Positions 1 to 8,945 of a stretch of DNA of 21,075 nt are shown here, piece by piece. How positions within the stretch are numbered: position 1 is the stretch's first letter; each line of letters begins with the position of its first letter. The notes beneath the pieces were generated by a model. That model had not been told where the DNA came from and searched no databases. It saw only the letters and a list, made by a program, of their open reading frames with translations. Position numbers and translations under genes: made by a program. Origin of the DNA: Irineochytrium annulatum (Eukaryota > Chytridiomycota > Chytridiomycetes > Chytridiales > Chytridiaceae); contig JADGJL010000440.1 in the NCBI GenBank assembly GCA_027600665.1, positions 1 to 21,075 of the forward strand. The letters are read 5' to 3'.

Positions 1-795
1 TTGGTGCTCTCTCCTGCATTTCTTTACTGTCGATGATGACTTTGGTACCTTCGGACGAGTACCTCCCTTTTGTGATTAGAGTAGACATCTGTAGAAGTAA
101 ATTATTACGGCCCGGCGTTTTTCCGTTCCTTTGCCGTGGAAAGCATAATGTATAGTCGAACATAAGAGCTAGTACGTTGCTAAGATTTGAGGTGTAGTGA
201 TGCTCTTCACCTCGTTTTTGTATGATGCCTTTAAACGCCACATTTAAGAAGACCGACAATAGACAAAACAGCTTCCTCGTTTTATTACCTTGTTTCTAAG
301 GGAAGTTAGCGGCATTGTATGACCAACCACACCCCCCCCGAAGTGCAAACTACATGTCCGGAGTTGATCCACGTAAGCAGTTTCCATTAAAAGAGGTCAC
401 CGTTGCAGTGGCGACATGTTTTTGCCGTGCAAGCGCGGCGATAGGTAGTAAGTGCGGTGGGGAGCTGTTCGAGGTAGTAAGTGCGGTGGGGAGCTGTTCG
501 AGCTCCAGGCGTCTCCTGCCAAGTCATGTCATCACTGAGAACGTCGACTAGTGCGGTGGCAGTCATCAAAGCGCGACTTGGCAAGGTAAATGCGGAGCCC
601 TCTAATAAACAAAAAACTTTCCTTGGAAAATCCCAGTGAAGCGCAATGGTGAAAGGTGTAACAGATGGTATGTTTAACTAACAATAAATAGCACTGCAAA
701 ATCTAAGCGGTATATTACCCCGTCAAGCACTTCCAAAAAGGACATCATCGATCGACTGCTCCTGTCTTGACGGCGACGGAAGCGCATTCACGTCT
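1..795. other. Gene-free left flank
   Basis: No coding region is supported here. Short open frames on both strands lack family signatures and splice logic. The stretch is AT-richer than the genes to the right, and the unknown minus-strand gene ends at 796, so part of this should be its 3' UTR. The only structure seen is the 29-bp tandem duplication at 445-502. Confidence 0.5.
445..502. repeat. 29-bp tandem duplication, two copies
   Basis: Two identical 29-bp copies abut at 445-473 and 474-502, each beginning GTAGTAAGTGCGG and ending GCTGTTCGAG. A shorter echo of the core (AGTGCGGTGG) recurs near 550. It lies outside any supported gene and reads as a minisatellite-type duplication. Confidence 0.9.
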
Positions 796-2376
796 TCATT
801 GCTGGGTTCGAACGCTTGAGTGCGCTCTATAATCAAACCATGTGAACAAAAGTAGCACAGAACGAACTTCATGAAACGAACCTATCAGATCCGTACTTGT
901 CACAATAACGCACTCCACTTCCGTTTCCCATACTGCCGGCGAAGAGGAGAACAGTTCGGGTATTGGTGAAGCCGCAGATGACGGCTGGTACCTCGATCGC
1001 TTCTCTGCAGGTAGCCAGGACCCATCCAAGTGATCCCCTCCTCGCTTCAAAGGAGTGAAAACGTTGCTGTTGTCGCCGAACCCCTCAACCGCTGTCACAG
1101 AAGCGGCCTCTATTGCCGCTTTGGACCTCCCTTTTACGCTATCGTAGTCAATTCCCTGCCAGGTTGAGACGTTGCTGCTGCTGGCTCGCAGCCATATTGC
1201 AACGGGAGGAGTTGCGTTGTTGTCTTCAGGTTGTCTATCCGTGGCTCTATCGCCATTGATGCTATCGGTCTCTGCGACCATTACCCCCGGTTCCGTGTCA
1301 ATGCTCTCTTCCCACGGCCTTTCGTTCGCCCTCGACGCGCCATTATTGTCGCCCACTCCCACCGCACCGCCTCCCCAGAAGTCATCCGCCGTGTTTGGAA
1401 TGGGTTTGACGTTATTATCGCTGTACTCATGCATCAACGCGGGCGCCTCGGCCTTAAACCTGTATCCTTCACCAGCATGCACCGAAATGCCATCCGCGTT
1501 GCCGTCGCCTACTGCTTCCAATCCGGCCGCTCCGGTCTTCAGTTCCTTTCCCCAAAAGTCGGCTGCTATTCTTAAGTTGCTTTCGACGTTACTAACGCTA
1601 TAGGCCTTGGTCGCTAATAATGCCTTTGCGCCGTCTCTACGGCGGTATTCTGTACCTCTCGATATGTCGTCGGCATTGCCGCTCGTCACTGCCGTTGCGA
1701 AAGTGGCGGCTTCAGGGTTTGCATGATGCTCTTCATAGTCGACTCCTCCCTCAACGTCGCTATACTCGCTCTCTGCTCTCTCTACTGTAGAATGTCCGCC
1801 GGCTTCCCAGATGGCTTCTCTCGTGGTCGCCTCGCCAATAAACTTGCTGCCGATCAATTCTTCTTTTATCTTCACCTGCGCGTTTACGTCGTGTCCCCAG
1901 CTGTCAACCCCCATAGATATGTCATCGATGACCTCCTGCGCTTTCACCCCGCCAGCATTTGTATCCTCCGCCGCATCTGCGGTCGCTGTCGACGCGCCAT
2001 TAGCATCCTTGTCGCTGACTTGATTAACCATCATCGCTTCACCCGCGTCTTACCGATCGCCTTCCCTCCCGTCCGAGCCCCCATCGATGTCGAGCACCTC
2101 CTCTATCGTCGCCGGTCTGTTGTTCATCCACTCTTCAGCATCTGCCGGGGGGATCCACTGCAGCCGCCGGAGCTCCGTCTCAAGAAAGCGCATCCGCACA
2201 CGCAGCAGGTGCGGGTTCTTGACACCATTCTTCTTCGCCCGAAGCTTCTGGAGAGCCTGGAGTGCCGTCTGCTCTGTGCCTGGTTGGAGTCTGCAGGCGC
2301 CGGCGTGCTGCCGGGAACCGCACAGGATGCAAGTTTTGCTAGGATTCACGCGATCGTCGAGTATGTCGTATGACAT
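796..2376 (-). CDS. Unknown protein with CCHC-like zinc knuckle and internal repeats
   Basis: Two-exon model: 2376-2054 and 2014-796, split by a 39-nt intron (2053-2015, GTAAGA...GTCAG, branch GGTTAAT), giving about 513 residues. The ATG at 2376 is the first in frame; the frame stays open upstream without an ATG. Cys16, Cys19, His24 and Cys28 form a C-X2-C-X4-H-X3-C motif, one residue short of the classical CCHC zinc knuckle. A basic helical stretch follows (about residues 38-80). The second exon is acidic and repetitive: units starting EYSD/AYSV near residues 191, 245 and 304 share ADFWG and GDGNADGIS-like stretches. I recognise no family. A nucleic-acid role would be inference from the knuckle alone. 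It diverges from the oxidoreductase at 2514. The extreme C-terminus could instead be spliced. Confidence 0.6.
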
Positions 2377-2513
2377 CGTTGACTTCAAGCGGATACGAGG
2401 TGGTGTTCCATTGGGTAGGTGAGGTTGGAACCACTGATCGTTGACACAGTTCAAGCCTTGGCATTGGACGGTGACTTCGCTGGAGTTTATTCGAGCACTG
2501 ACGGGGACGCGAC
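2377..2513. promoter_or_regulatory. Divergent promoter region
   Basis: A 137-bp gap separates the start codons of the minus-strand zinc-knuckle gene (2376) and the plus-strand oxidoreductase (2514). Both 5' UTRs and promoters must fit here or reach into the neighbouring gene. No TATA box or known operator was recognised. Confidence 0.4.
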
Positions 2514-4026
2514 ATGGCCAAGGATCTCGATGTCGTCGTGTATGGAGCTACCGGCTTCACTGGTAAGCGCGTGGCCAAAGAGATCGTCCGCCATCTGTCC
2601 TCGAGGTAAGGTTCGACCCGAAGAGCTGCTATCTAAGGACTTCAAAAGGCCTTTGAAGTGGGGTGTTGCTGGGCGTGATCGGAAGAAGTTGGAGGAGGTG
2701 ATCTCGTTCTTGGAGCTTGAGGAGGTCCACACACCGCCGCCGGAAATCCTTGTCGCTGACGTGTCAGACGACGCGGCCCTCGAACACGTCCTAGGCCGAG
2801 CCGTTGTCTGCGTAAACTGCGTCGGCCCATTCCGATTTTTTGGGGAGCCGGTGGTGAAGGCATGCGTCAGCACTGGGACTCACTATGTCGACATCACTGG
2901 TAGGGGCTGGTCAAAGGTTAACTTCCGCTAAGTTGTGCCAGGCGAGCCCGAGTTTGTTGAGAAAATCTTCCTCAAATATCACAAGGAGGCGCAGGATAAG
3001 GGGATATCCATCGTGCCGTGCTGTGGATTTGATTCCATCCCGGCTGACCTTGGAAATCTATTCACGAAACAGGAATTCAACCGCAGGGGATACACAGCCG
3101 CTCAGGTGGAGATGTACATCAACATCATCACGGGAAAACACGGCAGTTGCGGCAACTTCGCCACCTACGAGTCGGCCGTCTACGGAATCGCTAATGCCGA
3201 CGAGCTGCGAAAGGTCCGAAAGCTGACCAAGCGCGAGAAGGTCGTCACAATCGGCCCGAAGATGAAGATACTCAACAGCCCGCGATTCGACAAATTCGCG
3301 TACAAATGGGTCCTCCCCTTCATTGGTGCTGACGCGTCAGTCGTACGTCTTATAATCCTATGATTAATCATGTCCATTCTGATACGCCCTCTTTTTATTA
3401 ATCAAGGTCCGAATGGGTCAGCAGCTTAGCGAGTCACTGCGCCTAGCTGGGTACAAGCGACCAGTCCTCTCGCTGCAGCCCGTGCAATTCGCGGCGTACC
3501 TCGGCGTGCAGTCTCGCCTGTCGCTCGTCGGGATGATCATTTTCGGCGGTTTCCTCACCTTTCTCAGCCGATTCAGCCTCGGGCGGTATCTCCTGCTGAA
3601 GTACCCCGGGTTCTTCTCCTTTGGTCAATTTAGCCGCAAAGGTCCCAGTCACGATCAAATGAAGGAGACGTCCTTCACGAGCACATTCCGCGGCAAGGGC
3701 TACAAACGGTTGATAGCGAGTGGGCAAACGGATCCAGTGGTGAAGCCGGTTGAGTACGAGATTGTCACCAAGGTCGCTGGACCGGAACCCGGGTATGTCG
3801 CCACCCCCATCGCTGTGGTGGCGGCAGCGCTCATGATCCTCGATGACCAGGTGAGCCCTTTGGCTTCTAGAACAAATGTCATTTAACGATTGCAAAGTCT
3901 AAAACGGAGCGCGCCGTATTTGCGGGAGTTTTAACGCCGGCATCTGCGTTCGGGGCTACGGATCTAATTAAAAAGCTCGATGCCGCCGGGATAAAGTTTT
4001 CCGTCGTATCGGAGAGGGATTTGTGA
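2514..4026 (+). CDS. Saccharopine dehydrogenase-like oxidoreductase (SCCPDH family)
   Basis: Five exons: 2514-2605, 2649-2899, 2942-3342, 3407-3850 and 3898-4026. Introns are 43, 42, 64 and 47 nt, all GT-AG and in consistent phase, giving 438 residues, the usual size for the family. The N-terminus reads VVVYGATGFTGKRVA, the Rossmann NAD(P)-binding motif (residues about 8-22), followed by KWGVAGRDRKKL. Exon 2 carries CVNCVGPFRFFGEPVV and THYVDITGE, and exon 3 carries CCGFDSIPADLGN, all typical of SCCPDH-like proteins. A hydrophobic segment in exon 4 (SLVGMIIFGGFLTFLSRF) fits the membrane helix of this family, which localises to lipid droplets or membranes. The last exon ends GVLTPASAFGATDL, the conserved C-terminal signature. 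The substrate is unknown, and lysine metabolism should not be assumed from the name. It converges on the 4113-5053 gene with an 86-bp gap. Confidence 0.92.
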
Positions 4027-4112
4027 TCGCATTAACGTCGCAATCTTTCCAATATATTCAATGTCTACCTTCTTACTTTCTGCATACATCAGCTATGAAC
4101 GAAACCCCTTCT

Positions 4113-5053
4113 TTAAACGAACACCTTCGGACCGTAGAAGTACGCCCACACTGCGGTTAAGACGTTTAAGGCAATAACAACAGAAGTAATGGCCAAACGG
4201 GGGGACCGGTACCATAAGGGCATGAGCCCTCTCTTGATCAAATTCAAATCAAATGCTGCCGCCAATGCATGCACGATAGATTGCACGACGACAGCGTACC
4301 AAGCTCCAGCCACCACAATCGGCAAGAAGCCACCCAAGGTGATTAACACGGAAGAGACATAACGAGAAACATTCGCAGAAGGCCCTGTTGCGAGTTTGTT
4401 AAGGCGACTTAAGGGACAAGACCAGTCATACCTCCGTAATTCACCATCGCGAGTCCCCAATTTACGGCCCCGAGGAAGCTCAAGACGCAGCATCCATACA
4501 GAGCTTGTACCTCCAGGATGAGCGGGAGCGCCACCGGCATCGCAATCCCCACGGCGCTCGCCACGGCGATGGGCACCGCCCCGAAAAGAATGATGTACTT
4601 GGGAGTTCGCGGCACGTCCTTTAACACCGTAGCATTCTCGGCCACGTCAGGATCCGCTGTCGACTGGGCAAACCCCTTCGTGATAAACATGACCGCGGGA
4701 GTAGATAAGGCTGCAGGTGGTGTTGTCGCGGTCGCTGCTGGTGGCGTTGGAGGAGTCGCGTTCGCCGTTGATGTCGCACCGGCAGATGTGGCCGTTGGTG
4801 TCTGCATGGATGTGGGCGTGACCCTCGTCACAGACTTGGCAACGGTCGTAGGTGGAAGAGGCGGGGTGGGATCGGCCGTCGTTGGAGGGGCAGAGAAGTG
4901 GCGGATTCGAGGAACCGTCCACGCGGCGACATTGCGAGACCAGGGAATCGATACATGCGGATGGGCGCTGCAGGCGACGGGCAAGGCCGTCCGCGTAGAC
5001 GACGGACGCGGCCAGGCCGGCCGGCAGCGGAAGCCAACGCGTGTTGATAGCAT
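4113..5053 (-). CDS. DUF3429 / TMEM69-like mitochondrial membrane protein
   Basis: Two exons, 5053-4432 and 4384-4113, joined across a 47-nt intron (4431-4385, GTATGA...AACAG, branch CCTTAAC). The join restores VNYGGPSANVSRYVSS, giving about 297 residues. The core matches the DUF3429 (TMEM69) family: PKYIILFGAVPIAVASA, then LYGCCVLSFLGAVNWGLA (the SFLGAxxWGL signature), further hydrophobic helices, and LMPLWYRSPRLAIT near the end. I chose the ATG at 5053 because it begins MLSTRVGFRCRPAWPR, a Ser/Arg-rich presequence without acids, and IRHFSAP around residue 55-61 looks like a processing site. In-frame ATGs at 5128 and 5116 are alternatives but would overlap the divergent gene. An Ala/Thr/Pro-rich linker (about residues 65-130) separates presequence and core. 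The molecular function of the family is not established. Confidence 0.82.
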
Positions 5054-5114
5054 TGGTCGTGCAATGAGACGAATTTCGGCACCTGGCTCATCCTCCATCG
5101 GCCACGTCGAAGCC
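5054..5114. promoter_or_regulatory. Very short bidirectional promoter of two mitochondrial genes
   Basis: Only 61 bp separate the chosen start codons at 5053 (-) and 5115 (+). Both frames remain open well past each other, so promoter elements may lie inside coding sequence or the true starts may be further inside the genes. No defined motif was recognised. Confidence 0.35.
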
Positions 5115-6080
5115 ATGATGAACGCCATGATTAACGTCGGGCCCGTGGGCGTCCTTTCTCGCAACTGGCTGCTTCCGTCGGCCGCGCGGGCATCGACGTT
5201 CTCCTTCTCACTCGCGACCGTTGCGCGCCCATTCTCCGCCTTCGCAACCACACATCGAGATGGCCTCGTTGCGCCCCACAGGCCCTGGCCGACGTTCCCT
5301 CTTCCGTTCCCTCTTCGGCCGACTTCCTACTCGGCCTCGATTCGGGCTTTTCGAGCCAGCTCAGTTGCGATCCCGACGAGCCCTCAAGATGCCTGGATGG
5401 TGTCATGGCAAGGCCGGTGCTTCATCCGCAGCTTGACAACCCCCAACGCGCCGCCGCGACGTGGGGCGGCGACCAACACCACCAATTCGGCAGCCGTGGC
5501 CGCGGGACTTCCGCAGTCTGAAGGCGGGGAGCCGCAGTCCCAAGAGCCTGTTTCCGGCGCGAAGCGCAGCATGAAGACCATGATCCGCGAGTACGGCCCC
5601 ATCGTCGTCGTGGTTTACTTTATCCTCTCGACCACGACCTTCATCATCTGCTTCAGCTCGATCACCTTCCTCGGCGTAAACGAGCACACCATTATGGCCG
5701 TCCTCGACCGCGCCAAAGCTATCTTGGGCTTCAAGACGAAGCTTCCGACGGAGGCCGAGACGGAGGCCGCGGATGCGTCGGACCGGAAGGAGGAGAAGAG
5801 CTTCTTGTTGCGGTACCTCCCCGAGCCCTTGCAGAAGCCGTGGCTCATCACGGTTCTGACAAACGTGCTGCTGGCTATGGCCATGACAAAGCTGTTCATA
5901 CCGATCAAGGTCGGGGTTGTGCTGGGGATTACGCCGTCTATCGCTAAGAAGTTGAGGTCGATGGGCTTCGATTTCGGGAAGAGGGGTTACAGGGAGATGG
6001 CGAAAGATGCTAAGGGGAGGATAGCGGACAGGGCAGCGGAGCGGGCCGCTGAGAGGGTTGCAAGGATGGAAGGTCGATGA
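5115..6080 (+). CDS. DUF1279 / FAM210-like mitochondrial inner-membrane protein
   Basis: Single exon, up to 321 residues from the ATG at 5115. The conserved region begins at about residue 153 with MKTMIREYGPIVVVVYFILS, the first membrane helix of DUF1279. The second helix reads LITVLTNVLLAMAMTKLFIP, followed by VGVVLGITPSIAKKLRSMGF, the family's hallmark ending. The C-terminus is an Arg/Ala-rich amphipathic helix. The N-terminal 150 residues are Arg/Ser/Ala-rich, as expected of a presequence, but are long. A later ATG at 5397 (MVSWQGRCFIRSLTTPN) would give 227 residues with an equally good presequence, so the start is uncertain. FAM210 proteins and yeast Nat2 are mitochondrial, and FAM210A is linked to mitochondrial translation in animals; transfer of that role here is inference. 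It shares its upstream region with the DUF3429 gene. Confidence 0.82.
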   Translation: MMNAMINVGPVGVLSRNWLLPSAARASTFSFSLATVARPFSAFATTHRDGLVAPHRPWPTFPLPFPLRPTSYSASIRAFRASSVAIPTSPQDAWMVSWQGRCFIRSLTTPNAPPRRGAATNTTNSAAVAAGLPQSEGGEPQSQEPVSGAKRSMKTMIREYGPIVVVVYFILSTTTFIICFSSITFLGVNEHTIMAVLDRAKAILGFKTKLPTEAETEAADASDRKEEKSFLLRYLPEPLQKPWLITVLTNVLLAMAMTKLFIPIKVGVVLGITPSIAKKLRSMGFDFGKRGYREMAKDAKGRIADRAAERAAERVARMEGR

Positions 6081-6581
6081 TGGGTTGGATTTCGAATTTA
6101 GAGATTCTCTAGTTGGTTGCACAGGATGTACTTCGATGTCGTGACGGTAGCTGCATTTTACGCTCGTTGCCGTTTTCTCAAGATTGACCATTTCATTTTT
6201 TTTCCCCCTCCGGTTTGATGCCGAAATGCTAAAATGGGTGCGTGGGCGGGTCTTATTCTTGAATTCAACATGGTCACATTTTGAACTTGCAAAACCGCTA
6301 CAACGCAATTTTTCTCCTGCGACCTTGCGGCTAGAAGCTCTGACTATAATGCCTCGATGTCCCCTTCCTCCCTCCGGGAGAAGGTAAAAAAAGAAAAGAA
6401 GCTCAATTCTGCCGCGTCTGCGTGTCAGCCATCGGCTGGCTTCCAGGAGGGCTAATATAATAAAATATCTTTGAGGGCAAAACCACTGCAGATCTCCTCA
6501 ACCGGCATTCAAGAATAAGATCGTGCACCTCGGCATCGGGCACGTGGCCAAGAAGCGTTCAATGTTTGCCTGCGTGACGCC

Positions 6582-6816
6582 TGGTGTTGTTCAAGCTCCT
6601 TGACGACCTCCTCGCTTCGGTATACCGCTCCTCTGGTAGGAACTAAAGGTGAAGGGCTCTTCCACGAAGGTGCTCGTGTGGCCGAATAATTGTGCATGTG
6701 GAAGATTTCGTCAGAGACGCGTTCTCAGTACGCCTAATCATACAAGTCGGTCCCCCTTCGTTCCTTCCGGCTCGTCGTGGAAACACTCCCATGGGGAGCG
6801 CCGCCAGCCCCTTCAA
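6582..6816 (-). pseudogene. Degraded N-terminal part of a clavaminate synthase-like dioxygenase
   Basis: Hopping between frames on the minus strand gives, in family order, GAGGAPHGSV (compare the VGGAAPRTSV stretch of plant/fungal clavaminate synthase-like proteins), then RTENAS and DEIFHMHNYSA (compare TANESP...FHHEMA, which holds the iron-binding H-x-E), then PLVPTRGAVYRSEEVVKELEQH (compare ETPIVLS...VYxR...ELEEHG). No frame is open across it, and the segment between the iron site and PLVP is deleted relative to the family. A possible earlier piece (AVVRFFVN) lies near 6970-6995. The assignment rests on recalled family similarity over short blocks, so it is moderate at best. Confidence 0.4.
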
Positions 6817-7084
6817 CCATCGAGCCTGCATTCAAAGGACATGTTGGTTCCAAGCGAGGAATTTGTATTTCGACAAATATGAGCCTATGCAGGTCGCAGT
6901 GTTCTACTCTGGCGCTTAGCGACACCGCAGCAAATTGTGCAAGCGCCAGGAGACCTCATAAAATATTAACAAAGAAACGGACGACCGCCTCCTGGGGAAG
7001 AAAGAAATCAAAACAAGGGACATACAACTACAAAAGCGAAATCAGTGAAGAAAAAATGTAATCAAGAATGGAGTAATGAGTAAT

Positions 7085-7242
7085 CAGGTCGCAGGCCCTG
7101 CCGACCATAAATGGTTCAGCCATTACGGAAGAAGAGGACTGAAAAAACAGGAACTCACCCCGATGAAGCCAATGACAACCTTCTTCCGGAGGTTGGCCAA
7201 GCTTTTTAGCATGACCTCGAAATAAGCGACAATTGGCTGGTA
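7085..7242 (-). pseudogene. Apparent phosphomannomutase (PMM/SEC53) fragment
   Basis: On the minus strand, 7212-7159 reads MLKSLANLRKKVVIGFIG, closely resembling the phosphomannomutase segment (Met-Leu-x2-Leu-x2-Leu-Arg-Lys-x2-x-Ile-Gly-Phe-x-Gly-Gly) that follows the catalytic DVDGTLT loop. It ends exactly at a GTGAGT donor-like site (7158). About 60 nt further, after a GGCAG acceptor-like site, CDLITH resembles the SDLxK that should follow, but the phase no longer fits. The upstream QPI may be the family's RQPI. Catalytic aspartates and the rest of the enzyme are absent. An exon-intron-exon remnant would imply a DNA-level copy, not a processed one. Confidence 0.42.
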
Positions 7243-7425
7243 GATGAGACGGAGAGGTCCGCGTGGAAGGCGGGCTGCGCTAGGAACACCGTTCAGACCT
7301 CACTAGCGGCCGTGCGCTTCGGTGAGCACTCCATGGGCGAGTGGGCGGCGTGCAGATGGTGAGTGGATGCGCAGGAGGGGAGAAGTTAACAGAGGACAGC
7401 CCATCTATCGTACTCCCGCCTCCAC

Positions 7426-7620
7426 TCACTTCCATCCAAAGTAAGCCAGGATCCTCCTCGGGGCACAAACGGCCTCCTCGAGTGCAGGATCTGCTCGTTG
7501 TCGATCCAAACGACATCTCCCTTCCTCCACATCGCGCTCGTCCATGATCTGCCTCATGGTTTCATTGTCCTGCCGGGCGAAGACCATTCCATCGCCCATC
7601 AAGGCCTTAATTGGGTCATT
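7426..7620 (-). pseudogene. C-terminal fragment of a TauD/TfdA clavaminate synthase-like dioxygenase, frameshifted
   Basis: The minus strand encodes NDPIKALMGDGMVFARQ and MDERDVEE in one frame, GDVVWIDNEQILHSRRPF in the next, then PRRILAYFGWK and a stop back in the first. This is the ending of clavaminate synthase-like Fe(II)/2-oxoglutarate dioxygenases (Arabidopsis At3g21360 type: GDVLLIDN...LHSRRPF.PPRRVLASL.K). It includes the distal iron-ligand His and the 2-oxoglutarate-binding Arg region. The two shifts fall in homopolymers: CCC at 7519-7521 (one base too many) and GGGG at 7460-7463 (one too few). Nothing of the enzyme is found upstream, where SEC13 begins at 7714, so it is 5'-truncated. 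Sequencing error could explain the shifts but not the truncation. Confidence 0.6.
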
Positions 7621-7713
7621 CCTCGAACGGGTGGCGGGGAGCGATCGCGACGTGGAGCAATAACGCTTGCAGTAACTTCGGGCCATTTTTGCGCGTTTGA
7701 CCTCTTGCCAACG

Positions 7714-8945
7714 ATGGCTGCCCAATCCTTCGATACTCACCATGAGGACATGATCGTAGGAGTGAATTGCGAGGATTCATGCTGATCCTGTTTAGCATGA
7801 CGCCCAGGTGGATTACTACGGCAAGAAGCTCGCGACCTGCTCGTCCGATCGCGCCATACGGATATTCGATTTGGACGGCGACACGCACAAGCTGGTGGAG
7901 GTTCTTAAATCGTAAGCGATTAATGGACAAGCATTTGGGGCGCTCATGCTGGTCATTTTCAGGCACGAGGGACCCGTCTGGCAGGTCGCTTGGGCCCATC
8001 CGAAGTACGGCACGATCCTCGCGTCGTGCTCATATGATACGCGGGTCATCATTTGGTCGGAGGTGAACGGGGTGTGGTCGCGTCTCTATAATCATCTCGT
8101 GCATACGTCGTCAGGTTGGTTGACGGTTTTATTGGCATACCTTCGATATTAAGCTTAATTTAGTGAATTCCATTTCGTGGGCGCCTCATGAGCACGGGCT
8201 GGTTCTTGCTTGCGGCTCATCAGACGGGAAGATCTCTATCGTGACGTACAACGGTAATCGAGAGTTTATATGCATGCTATACATTTGACGTTACATCTTA
8301 ACAACCTTTCCAGACGAGACCAAGGGATTTGAGGCCTCGTCGTCGTTCAACGGGCACTCGATTGGCGTTAACTCGGTTAGCTGGGCGCCATCCGCAATTC
8401 CGGGGAGCTTGATAAGTGATTCGCGCACATCAAATGCAGTCTCCGTCAAGCGTTTTGTTTCGGCGGGCTGTGATAATTTGATCAAAGTTTGGAGGTAACG
8501 TCTTTTATGATTTATTGCCTTGTTGACCGTATTGATAGAGAAGAGGGTAACGGTGGATACAAAGAGGAGGCTGTTCTGGAGGGTCACACGGACTGGGTTC
8601 GGGACGTCTCGTGGGCGCCAAACATCGGCGTACCGACAAGCTACATTGCTAGCTGCTCACAGGTTTGTTGCCCTTTCTCTACTATACCTTTGTTTGACAC
8701 TTCTAACACATATAAAGGATAAAACTGTTCTAGTTTGGTCGCAGGAAGTCGCTGGTGGTCCGTGGACGAAGAAATCTTTGCAGAAGGAGCCTTTCCCGGA
8801 TGTGGTCTGGAGGGTTAGCTGGTCGACCTCGGGAAACATCTTGGCTGTGTCGTGCGGGGACAACAAGATCACCTTATGGAAGGAAAATTTGAGCGGGGAA
8901 TATGGGTTGATTGGGGATGTTACTGACCAAAACCAGCAGTATTAG
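7714..8945 (+). CDS. SEC13: SEC13, COPII coat / nuclear pore WD40 protein
   Basis: Seven exons: 7714-7755, 7796-7911, 7963-8114, 8164-8253, 8314-8494, 8539-8662 and 8718-8945, giving 310 residues (yeast 297, human 322). Introns are 40, 51, 49, 60, 44 and 55 nt with consistent phases. Signatures in order: [138 protein letters not shown] and DNKITLWKE. These form the six-bladed open propeller completed in trans by Sec31 in COPII or Nup145C/Nup96 in the Y-complex. The start is firm because MxxQxFDTxHEDxIHD is the family's conserved opening. The third intron has a weak GTTGGT donor, but phase and family sequence require it. It converges on MRM2 with a 210-bp gap. Confidence 0.97.

Larger units (their letters stand above)
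6081..7713. other. Intergenic region with decayed gene fragments
   Basis: About 1.6 kb separates the FAM210-like gene from SEC13, the longest stretch without an intact gene. 6081-6500 shows nothing beyond AT-rich probable 3' UTR. From about 6580 to 7620 the minus strand holds frame-broken remnants of two unrelated enzyme families, described separately. The SEC13 promoter must lie within the last few hundred bases and so overlaps the dioxygenase remnant. No terminal inverted repeats, target-site duplications or transposase were seen. Confidence 0.6.

Noticed and set aside
800..830. GGTTCGAAC, a tRNA T-loop-like sequence
   Set aside because: The flanks do not pair as a T-stem, and no anticodon or acceptor stem fits around it. 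It lies at the 3' end of a coding exon.
1172..2373. Plus-strand open frames opposite the zinc-knuckle gene
   Set aside because: They mirror the Ala/Asp/Gly-rich minus-strand coding sequence. The minus-strand model has splice and motif support and these have none.
4518..5063. N-terminal extension of the DUF1279 frame back to 4518
   Set aside because: It is antisense to the DUF3429 exon, including its membrane helices and presequence. The open frame is a shadow, and later ATGs give proper presequences.
7616..7999. 127-codon minus-strand frame across the SEC13 start
   Set aside because: It is antisense to SEC13 exons and introns and is not in frame with the dioxygenase fragment. No conserved motif.
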